This document shows, piece after piece, positions 53,963-61,488 of a stretch of DNA of 64,000 bases. The position numbers and the translations under genes are program-made. Position 1 is the stretch's first letter; the number at the start of each line of letters is the position of its first letter. The stretch spans positions 1 to 64,000 of the forward strand of contig DBTU01000058.1 in assembly GCA_002307215.1 (NCBI GenBank), in the 5' to 3' direction. The DNA is from Lachnoclostridium sp. UBA1308 (GTDB lineage Bacteria > Bacillota > Clostridia > Lachnospirales > Lachnospiraceae). The notes under the pieces are model-generated. The model was not told the origin of the DNA, made no database searches, and saw only the letters and a program-made list of their open reading frames with translations.

Positions 53963-55090
53963 TTAAAACTTTCTAAATTCATTAATATCATGTGCAACTA
54001 TTTTGAAACCACGTATCAGTCTGTCAAACATGCCTACTCTATAGAGATTCACTAACACCATACCGACCGGTATACCTATAATCATTCCAACGACACCGTA
54101 AAGTTTGTAACCGATAAATAGCAGAATCAACGTTGCAAATGGATGAAGTCCGATACTGTCTCCAACCAATTTCGGCTGTAAAATCTGCTTCACAATCTGG
54201 CAAATCAGATATATCGCAACTAATCCAATAGCTTTTACATAATGTCCGGACAGCATCTCCAGAACTGCCCATGGCCATAAAATTGCGCCGGTTCCAAAGA
54301 CAGGCAGAAAATCCAGAAATGCTATTCCAAGCGCAAACAAAAATGAATAACCCACCTGCAATATCTCAAAACCGATGAACATAATAACAATTAAAACAAG
54401 CATGATTTTAAACTGTGCTTTAAAATATCCACCAAACGCTGCTTTAAAATTATCAAAAATCAGTCTCCAATAATTGATAATGGATGCCGGCAAATGCTTC
54501 TTAAGCCCATCAGATAACTCGTTCCGATAAGCAGTAAAAAAGTATGCCGAAAGAATGGTTATTATTATATAGAGGAAGGCCTCTGCCACATTCTTCGCTA
54601 CCAGACTGACACGATCCGGAGAAATAGGCTTCGAACTATTCGCAAAATTATTGACATAGCTTCCTATTCCTTCAAATGTATTATCAATGGCACTGCGAAT
54701 ACCGCTCGGCAAAACCGAAGTCTTTTCCTTAAAGTAGATTGACGTTTCGGTAAATTTGGCGCTGAATTCACTCATAATAGTCGGTAGATTATCAATTAAT
54801 TGTTTTGCTTCTTTTAGAATCAACGCCGATAACAGTATCATAATACCAACGATAACTATGATAACAGTAACAATAATAATAAAAGAGCTGTGTTTTCGAA
54901 GCAGTTTGACTCTCTTTTCCAGAAAATGTACCATAGGGTTCGCAATTAAGGAAACAACCCAACCTATTATCACCGGCATAAAAAAGACAATAAATTTTGG
55001 TAGCACTAAAAACAGAAAAAGTGCGACCATGATAATAAATATGAAATTTATTATTATTTTAACATATGTCAAGCCTTTTGATTCCTTCAT
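53963..55090 (-). CDS. AI-2E/PerM-family membrane transporter
   Basis: 375 residues from the ATG at 55090; an in-frame TTG at 55102 is an alternative. Seven to eight helices. Family features: FVLPKFIVFFMPVIIGWVVS at the N-terminus, long amphipathic loop, then QILQPKLVGDSIGLHPFATL and GVVGMIIGIPVGMVLVNLYR. The family is linked to AI-2 export or Na+/H+ antiport; substrate here unknown. Confidence 0.88.
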   Translation of the reverse strand: MKESKGLTYVKIIINFIFIIMVALFLFLVLPKFIVFFMPVIIGWVVSLIANPMVHFLEKRVKLLRKHSSFIIIVTVIIVIVGIMILLSALILKEAKQLIDNLPTIMSEFSAKFTETSIYFKEKTSVLPSGIRSAIDNTFEGIGSYVNNFANSSKPISPDRVSLVAKNVAEAFLYIIITILSAYFFTAYRNELSDGLKKHLPASIINYWRLIFDNFKAAFGGYFKAQFKIMLVLIVIMFIGFEILQVGYSFLFALGIAFLDFLPVFGTGAILWPWAVLEMLSGHYVKAIGLVAIYLICQIVKQILQPKLVGDSIGLHPFATLILLFIGYKLYGVVGMIIGIPVGMVLVNLYRVGMFDRLIRGFKIVAHDINEFRKF

Positions 55091-55110
55091 AACAGTCCCC
55101 AATCCCCATG

Positions 55111-55347
55111 TTACCTATGATATGAAACGACATCATTAAGTGCATCGTTATTATTTTTATTATAATATACAATATTCATAATTGGAATTAATATTTGATT
55201 AAATTTCCATTTTGTGCTGTATCCATTTTGTGCTGTATCCAATAGTCCGGTAATTCCGACGTAAACATATATCACGAGGAAAAATGCTTCCATGACAGAA
55301 AATGTTGATATCGCAAGAGTACAAATCATATCATATATTCTATCCAT
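55111..55347 (-). CDS. Possible small membrane protein
   Basis: 78 residues from the ATG at 55347 with GAGGAAG upstream. One or two hydrophobic segments (ICTLAISTFSVMEAFFLVIY), polar Asn-rich C-terminus. The coding region contains a 16-bp tandem duplication (CATTTTGTGCTGTATC twice at about 55208-55240). No family. Could be a decayed or spurious ORF. Confidence 0.4.
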   Translation of the reverse strand: MDRIYDMICTLAISTFSVMEAFFLVIYVYVGITGLLDTAQNGYSTKWKFNQILIPIMNIVYYNKNNNDALNDVVSYHR

Positions 55348-55591
55348 AGTCTTCCTCACCGATACCGATTAGCAGAGATAATTAACCAACCTTTAACCTC
55401 GGTGAAATCATCTCTCCCAGTACCGGGCCGTATATGATACAAGGAATAGCACCATCCATATATCATATCGTGAAGCACACTCATATAATATACCCCGAAA
55501 CACATTCCTATGATATAACGCTTGAAATATAGGGTATTCTATGCTATGCTTTCACTTGAAAATGCGGATAAGAAAGACAGGAGGCTTTATC

Positions 55592-56107
55592 ATGAAAAAT
55601 GCCGATAAGATTATTAAACTTGTCACAGCTGCCTTAATGGCTGCTTTGACCTGCGCGGTTACTATATCTCTTCCAATTAAAATACCTAATACAACCGGTG
55701 GATATATTCACCCCGGTGATGCTTTTGTATTACTTAGCGGTATCATACTCGGGCCATTATACGGCGGGTTGGCTGCCGGTATCGGATCCATACTTGCAGA
55801 TATCTTCCTCGGTGCCTTTCTATATGCCCCGGCAACTCTTGTAATCAAAGCACTGGCAGCAATAGCCGGAGCTTATTCCTACCGTCATATCCGTAAAGGT
55901 TCCGTGATTGTAGCCGGTGCTGCCGTTGGAATAACTGTTACTGTCGGATACTATATCTATGAATGTATTCTTACCGGAAACTTAATCACTCCATTGTCCT
56001 CCGCGCTCTTCAACCTAATTCAGAATGTAATGGGAATTGTCTTGGCCTCTATACTTCTGCCATTAGTAAAGAAGGTCCCTCAGATTAGGGCTATGATAAA
56101 TAAGTAG
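55592..56107 (+). CDS. ECF transporter S component
   Basis: 171 residues from the ATG at 55592 with AGGAGG. Five to six helices. GGYIHPGDAFVLLSGIILGP then LYGGLAAGIGSILADIFLGA is the signature of the ECF-ribofla_trS_per type S component. It should bind a vitamin-like substrate and use shared ECF A/A'/T subunits encoded elsewhere. The substrate cannot be told; no riboswitch precedes it. Confidence 0.87.
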   Translation: MKNADKIIKLVTAALMAALTCAVTISLPIKIPNTTGGYIHPGDAFVLLSGIILGPLYGGLAAGIGSILADIFLGAFLYAPATLVIKALAAIAGAYSYRHIRKGSVIVAGAAVGITVTVGYYIYECILTGNLITPLSSALFNLIQNVMGIVLASILLPLVKKVPQIRAMINK

Positions 56108-56142
56108 CATGTTCATACCGAACCAATTGAATATTCATAACC

Positions 56143-56230
56143 AACTAATAGCATCTTCTTAGTAAACTAATAACATGTTCTTAATAAACTAGCAGCATGT
56201 TCTTAATAAACTAGCAGCATGTTTGTAAAA
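56143..56230. repeat. Tandem repeat, 4 units of 22 bp
   Basis: Units begin AACTARYARCATSTTCTTA at 56143, 56165, 56187, 56209; the last is degenerate. Lies after the ECF gene. Confidence 0.85.
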
Positions 56231-56395
56231 AATTATTATCTGATACGTAGCAAACGAGTAGTAATCTCGTAATGAGCAAATGACAATTTGTAATAAATAC
56301 AGATGTTATAATGAATATGTAACTGATACATGACTAATCCAACTGAATTATTGTCGAAACCGGTAATTTAATATATTTAAATCAATACTTGAATC

Positions 56396-56424
56396 TTGAC
56401 AATGACGGATTAGAACTTTATAAT
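56396..56424 (+). promoter_or_regulatory. Promoter of pflB
   Basis: TTGACA (56396-56401), 17-bp spacer, TATAAT (56419-56424): perfect sigma-A consensus. Start near 56431, the first base of the riboswitch. Confidence 0.9.
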
Positions 56425-56432
56425 TTAATTAT

Positions 56433-56548
56433 ATCGGAACTGGCGGATATGTGGGTAACCACAGGGGACCGATAATAACGCTTCCTAATATGAGAAGCCG
56501 GATGTAATATGTCGACCGCCTGGGCAAAAAAGCTCAGGTGTTTTTTTA
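56433..56548 (+). ncRNA. ZTP (pfl-type) riboswitch with overlapping terminator
   Basis: P1 ATCGG (56433-56437) pairs with CCGAT (56469-56473). Inside, hairpin GTGGGTAACCAC. The pseudoknot strand GGCGG (56442-56446) pairs with CCGCC in GTCGACCGCCTGGGCA, the diagnostic 3' motif. The 3' domain CCTGGGC-AAAAAA-GCTCAGG plus a seven-T run forms the terminator. A middle hairpin GCTTCC / GAAGC links the domains. ZTP/ZMP signals folate shortage; relief would raise pflB. Confidence 0.93.
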
Positions 56549-56575
56549 TGCTTATTCGGCAGATTGGAGGATTAC

Positions 56576-58801
56576 ATGAACGAATGGAACGATTTTGTCC
56601 CTGGAAGATGGCAACAAGAAATTGATGTCAGAGATTTTATTTTAAATAACTACACACCATATAACGGTGATGAAAGCTTTCTTGCACCGGCAACAGCCAG
56701 AACGCTTACCCTTAACAATCAGTATCAATTATTAGCAAAGGAAGAACACGAGAAGGGTGTTCTATCTATAAATACCGATAAGGTAAGCTCGCTTTTAACC
56801 TATGAGCCCTCTTATCTTGACAAGGAAAATGAGATTATCTTTGGATTTCAGACCGATGCTCCCTTAAAACGAGGTGTTAATCCATTTGGCGGAATTAGAA
56901 TGGCACGTCAAGCCTGTGAAGCTTATGGCTATTCCTTATCTGAAGAGGTTGAGGAACATTTCAGGTATCGAACAACCCATAACGATGGCGTATTCCGCGT
57001 CTATACTTCAGAAATGAAAACCGCAAGAAAAAGCGGTATTATTACAGGACTTCCGGATGCCTATGGCAGAGGCAGAATTATCGGTGACTACCGCAGGGTT
57101 GCACTTTATGGCGTGGATTACTTGATTAATCAAAAATCAAAGGATAAATTCATTCTTGGACAACACCTAATGGATGATGAAAACATGCGTTCCCTGGAAG
57201 AATTATATCGTCAGATTGATTTTCTTAGGCAATTAATCACTATGGCAAAGGAGTATGGTTTCGATTTAACAAGACCTGCGGCTAATGCTACAGAAGCAGT
57301 TCAATGGTTATATTTTGCCTATCTAGGAGCAATTAAGGAACAAAATGGTGCTGCGATGTCCTTGGGACGAACCTCCACCTTCTTAGATATCTACTTTGAA
57401 CGGGATTTGAAGAATGGAACTATAACGGAAGTTGAAGCTCAGGAAATTATCGATCAGTTTGTACTGAAGCTGCGTATGGCAAGACAGCTTCGTACACCGG
57501 AATATAATGAGCTGTATGCCGGCGACCCGACCTGGGTTACCGAATCAATCGGTGGAATCACGGAAGACGGTAAAAGCATGGTCACGAAAAACAGCTACCG
57601 TTTTCTCCATACCTTAACCAATCTTTCTCCCGCACCGGAGCCAAATCTAACTGTACTTTGGTCTTCTATGCTTCCACAAACTTTTAAGAATTATTGCTCT
57701 AGGCTGTCAATTGAAACTGATTCCCTACAATACGAGAACGATGATTTGATGCGGCCTGATTATGGGGATGATTATGGTATCGCTTGCTGCGTATCCGCTA
57801 TGCGTATCGGAAAGCAGATGCAATTCTTTGGTGCCCGCTGTAATCTGGCTAAGGTACTGCTTATGAGCTTAAATGGGGGACGCGATGAAAAGAGCAACGA
57901 ACAGGTCGGACCCATATCCGCTTCGTTTGAGGCCGGTACGCCTTTAGAATATCAAAAGGTAATGGATTGCTTCCTTCCCATGATGGAGTGGCTGTGTGGT
58001 CTCTATGTGAATACTATGAATGTTATACACTATATGCATGATAAATATGCTTACGAAAAACTGCAGATGGCACTTCATGATACCGAGGTCGAACGCTTCA
58101 TGGCATTTGGAATTGCCGGTCTATCCGTTGTCGCTGACTCTTTGAGTGCAATCAAATATGCAAAGGTCACTCCTATCAAGGACTCGAGGGGTATCATTAC
58201 TGATTTTAAAATCGAAGGTGATTATCCGGCTTTTGGCAATAACGATGATCGTGTTGATCAGATTGCAACAATGCTTACCGATGAATTTATTACACGCCTT
58301 CGCAAGCATCCTGCCTACCGTAATGCAGTGCATACCCTATCCGTTCTTACAATCACCAGCAATGTGGTATACGGAAGTAAAACCGGATCAACCCCGGATG
58401 GACGAAAGTCAGGCGCTCCCTTTGCTCCCGGTGCCAATCCGATGCATGGAAGAGATAAAAACGGAGCGCTTGCCTCATTAGAATCCGTCTCCAAGTTGGA
58501 CTATGAGAATTGTAGGGATGGCATCTCCTATACCTTCTCCATAACGCCCGGCACCCTAGGAAAGAGTAAACCGGAGCAAATAAGTAACCTAGCAGCTCTC
58601 CTTGATGGGTATTTTGCAAAAGCGGGCCATCACATTAATGTCAATGTTCTGGATCGAGGATTACTGCTTGATGCGAAGGATCATCCTGAAAAATATCCGA
58701 ATTTGACAATACGAGTGTCAGGATATGCGGTAAGATTCAATTCCTTGAGCGAACAACAAAAGGATGAGGTTATTTCAAGGACTTTCCACAGCTGTTTATA
58801 A
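56576..58801 (+). CDS. pflB: Pyruvate formate-lyase
   Basis: 742-residue glycyl-radical enzyme: pyruvate + CoA to acetyl-CoA + formate. The adjacent catalytic cysteines are in GIACCVSAMRIGKQMQFFGA. The radical glycine is in TIRVSGYAVRFNSL near the C-terminus. TGGAGG precedes the ATG at 56576. The activase gene pflA is not next to it. Formate feeds one-carbon/folate metabolism, which fits the ZTP riboswitch. Confidence 0.97.
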   Translation: MNEWNDFVPGRWQQEIDVRDFILNNYTPYNGDESFLAPATARTLTLNNQYQLLAKEEHEKGVLSINTDKVSSLLTYEPSYLDKENEIIFGFQTDAPLKRGVNPFGGIRMARQACEAYGYSLSEEVEEHFRYRTTHNDGVFRVYTSEMKTARKSGIITGLPDAYGRGRIIGDYRRVALYGVDYLINQKSKDKFILGQHLMDDENMRSLEELYRQIDFLRQLITMAKEYGFDLTRPAANATEAVQWLYFAYLGAIKEQNGAAMSLGRTSTFLDIYFERDLKNGTITEVEAQEIIDQFVLKLRMARQLRTPEYNELYAGDPTWVTESIGGITEDGKSMVTKNSYRFLHTLTNLSPAPEPNLTVLWSSMLPQTFKNYCSRLSIETDSLQYENDDLMRPDYGDDYGIACCVSAMRIGKQMQFFGARCNLAKVLLMSLNGGRDEKSNEQVGPISASFEAGTPLEYQKVMDCFLPMMEWLCGLYVNTMNVIHYMHDKYAYEKLQMALHDTEVERFMAFGIAGLSVVADSLSAIKYAKVTPIKDSRGIITDFKIEGDYPAFGNNDDRVDQIATMLTDEFITRLRKHPAYRNAVHTLSVLTITSNVVYGSKTGSTPDGRKSGAPFAPGANPMHGRDKNGALASLESVSKLDYENCRDGISYTFSITPGTLGKSKPEQISNLAALLDGYFAKAGHHINVNVLDRGLLLDAKDHPEKYPNLTIRVSGYAVRFNSLSEQQKDEVISRTFHSCL

Positions 58802-58828
58802 TCTTCGCGTTACTTATCTCATAGAAGG

Positions 58829-58867
58829 AATTTCGTACTATTAGATGGAATTCGTACTATTAGATGG
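58829..58867. repeat. Tandem duplication of ~20 bp after pflB
   Basis: AATTTCGTACTATTAGATGG followed by AATTCGTACTATTAGATGG. Confidence 0.8.
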
Positions 58868-58951
58868 CCTCCTAACATCATTGGTCTAGTAATTGCAAAA
58901 TACACCACATGAACACAAAGCTTAGTTCCCATCTCTTAAGTAAATAAAAAC
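58868..58951. other. Spacer between pflB and its terminator
   Basis: No gene seen; no pflA. Confidence 0.4.
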
Positions 58952-59011
58952 AACCGTATTCCTATCGAAGCATCATATTACTCCTCCGATAAGGATATAC
59001 GGTTATTTTTT
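58952..59011 (+). terminator. Terminator of pflB
   Basis: AACCGTATTCCTATCGAAG, loop, CTCCGATAAGGATATACGGTT, then T-rich tract. Confidence 0.75.
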
Positions 59012-59277
59012 ATACCATGTCCTCGTAACGATTTATCAGCTGCATCCATTCAACGCGGAATAAAGAAATTACTTTATATTAATACTTATGTTCGGCTTTC
59101 AATATAAACTCCTAGGAATACTAATGTCCATCTTTAAATATAAATTTCTAGGAATAGTTACTTCTTCAATTCCAATTATTATTTTTTTTCGGAAGTCTAT
59201 ACACAAGTTAAATAGAATAATTAAAATATACTTTTCTTCTTATCAATTTTAATTTTTCTTTAATTTCTTCTTTTATC

Positions 59278-59395
59278 TCAATTAATATAATTTGCAGCCT
59301 CTAATCTCATCTCTTCTCTCATTTATCAGAATCTGCAGCCTCTAATTTCATCTTATCTCTCAACTATTAGAATTTGTATCTTCTAATTCCTTCTT
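59278..59395. repeat. Three 41-bp tandem copies of the 3' end of the O-antigen-ligase-like gene
   Basis: On the minus strand each unit has TTAGA-GG-TGCA/ATACA and ends in TGA, at 59362, 59321 and 59280 (period 41). They encode the tails ELEDTNSNS, KLEAADSDK and RLEAANYIN. Only the first is in frame with the gene. Confidence 0.8.
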
Positions 59396-61321
59396 TTTCT
59401 TTACCGCCTTTTCTGCTTTAAACTCTGCAATTTCCTTAAGTATGAGTGGCTTTGCTTTGAGGTTAACTGCAATTCCGACACCCATCAGAGTCCAAAATAC
59501 CGGAGCTGTATTAATATTCGAATCATTTGTTATCCCTGTTACCATATAACAAAAAGTTCCAATAAATATTGCTAATCCAAGCTTTGCATAATAACTAGTG
59601 AAACGCCCCCTTATATATAAAAATATACTGGATGCAAAATACATACCATAAAATACAAGAAAAGCAATCAGTGACAGAACTCCGGTCTGTACAGCCATCT
59701 GAAGATACATGCTGTGAGGTTTGGTCATTATCTGGCCTCCAAATCCATAACGTATCATGTTCATATAATCCTGCTGCGGATATACAAAGGTAAAGGTATC
59801 CGGTCCACTTCCCAATAATATATAGTTCTTAAGTAAAGGTATTGTTCTGGACCATATATACCCACGCCCGGAAGCAAAGCTTTCATGACCCTTAAACAAT
59901 ACAGATGGTGCTGTAATCATCTGATCCATTTGATTATACGGATTCATATAATAGCATTTACCATCGTCCGCTGAATATTGAAAGCCAAAACTTGATCCAT
60001 CAACTGCTACATAAAGTGTACTTGGCGTTTCTGCATCACATCCGAAGGTAACATCAGAGAATCTTTCATCCATAACGATATATACTCTTCTTGTATCATC
60101 AAAACTTGTCAAGAGTTCAACATTGCTTTGATCATAGAGATGCACTTGAGTAATCACACCATCTTCTTGATCTCCTTTTATCTTTAATATATTATTATGA
60201 TAGGTCAAAGAGATACCATCATCCTCTGTATGAATATCTGTTAATGCGTGTTCTGTCTTTGTAATTTGTATTGTATTTTTAACTTTATCCAAGTAGTAAT
60301 GATTCGAATAAGTAGCGATAAAGATTAAACCAAATACAAGTATAAGTACAAGTGGAACAGTAATAATGAGGCGTTTTACTAGGTGTCTCCACATGAATAG
60401 CATAATCACTATAATTGCCACTCCAAATCCGATTGTACCCGCTAAGGAGTGAGAGCCTATCGCACTGATAACAAGTCCAATTACAGCGCATGATATTAGA
60501 ATGATTGATATCACACGTTTCTGAAATAAGAGCATAACAAACAGGATGGGTGTAACTAATGCCGCATATACACCGACATAATCCGGATTAAATAAAGTCA
60601 TGTATACTATTCCTTTACCAAACACAGAACTCGTTTGAATATATGGTCTCAAATCGCTTGGTATTATCATATTTATTCCTATCTGAGTAGAAAAGAAATC
60701 ATATCCAAGAAATTGAAATACCCCCAATATCCCCAAAATGATAACAACCCCCGTCAAGAAATTCACTATCAGCTTAAAATCATGTTCCTCCTCTAAAAAC
60801 AGGAAGCAATAATAGACAATCAAACAATAACCCAATAATGCAAATACAGATTCGAACATCTCATAGCTGCCGGTAAAGCTAAAAGAAGCATATTTTGATA
60901 CGACCGCGGATAGAAGTGCCAGGATTGCATAAACAGCTAACGGAATGAATATTTTGGGTAGCTTCACTGATTTTCTTATCATTATAGTCTTTATCACTGC
61001 TGCACCCGCAACAATATATGAAATTATAATGAACCACCTTTGCTTATAGTATAGAAATAAATCCACAACACTATCCTTGTCCTTAGGAAACCATGTATTC
61101 TGATTCAACTTCGGATCATACATATAACATTTAACAATCAGTGGTATAATACATAAAATAAAAAATATCGGTATCAAATTATATAGTTTCTTTTGCTCCA
61201 CCTGAACTGATTTCTTTTTATTGGTATTGGAATGATTATTCATCACCTTGTTTGACTTATTCATTTGATTCGTATTCTTATGATTCGCACTCTTATCACT
61301 ACTGTTCCCCTTATTCGACAT
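59360..61321 (-). CDS. O-antigen ligase-like (Wzy_C) membrane protein
   Basis: 653 residues. The N-terminal ~45 residues are polar and Asn/Lys/Ser-rich. About 12 helices follow. The Wzy_C motif lies in the second half: SGRGYIWSRTIPLL, LLGSGPDTFTFVYPQQD and KPHSMYLQMAVQTGVL. A ~130-residue extracytoplasmic loop with beta structure (about residues 345-470) sits between. It likely polymerises or ligates surface glycans. The cytoplasmic tail is charged (EFKAEKAVKKKKELED). AAGGAG precedes the ATG. Terminal codons are part of a 41-bp tandem repeat. Confidence 0.82.
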   Translation of the reverse strand: MSNKGNSSDKSANHKNTNQMNKSNKVMNNHSNTNKKKSVQVEQKKLYNLIPIFFILCIIPLIVKCYMYDPKLNQNTWFPKDKDSVVDLFLYYKQRWFIIISYIVAGAAVIKTIMIRKSVKLPKIFIPLAVYAILALLSAVVSKYASFSFTGSYEMFESVFALLGYCLIVYYCFLFLEEEHDFKLIVNFLTGVVIILGILGVFQFLGYDFFSTQIGINMIIPSDLRPYIQTSSVFGKGIVYMTLFNPDYVGVYAALVTPILFVMLLFQKRVISIILISCAVIGLVISAIGSHSLAGTIGFGVAIIVIMLFMWRHLVKRLIITVPLVLILVFGLIFIATYSNHYYLDKVKNTIQITKTEHALTDIHTEDDGISLTYHNNILKIKGDQEDGVITQVHLYDQSNVELLTSFDDTRRVYIVMDERFSDVTFGCDAETPSTLYVAVDGSSFGFQYSADDGKCYYMNPYNQMDQMITAPSVLFKGHESFASGRGYIWSRTIPLLKNYILLGSGPDTFTFVYPQQDYMNMIRYGFGGQIMTKPHSMYLQMAVQTGVLSLIAFLVFYGMYFASSIFLYIRGRFTSYYAKLGLAIFIGTFCYMVTGITNDSNINTAPVFWTLMGVGIAVNLKAKPLILKEIAEFKAEKAVKKKKELEDTNSNS

Positions 61322-61418
61322 GATATTTCTCCTTCTGGTATAATATATACTTATTCATTATACAATATTAACATGTTGACATCAATATATTATGAAGGTT
61401 TTCATTGCAAAAATGTCT

Positions 61419-61454
61419 AAAAAAAGTCCTGCGATTATAAATCGCAGGACTTTT
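61419..61454. terminator. Terminator after the surface protein gene
   Basis: AAAAGTCCTGCGAT-TATAA-ATCGCAGGACTTTT, perfect arms of 14 bp, 35 bp past the stop. Confidence 0.9.
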
Positions 61455-61488
61455 CTCACCTTTAGTTTTTATACTAAATATGAATTAA

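Noticed and set aside
56143..56230. CRISPR array
   Set aside because: Units are contiguous 22-bp tandem repeats without spacers. The same holds for 4080-4187.
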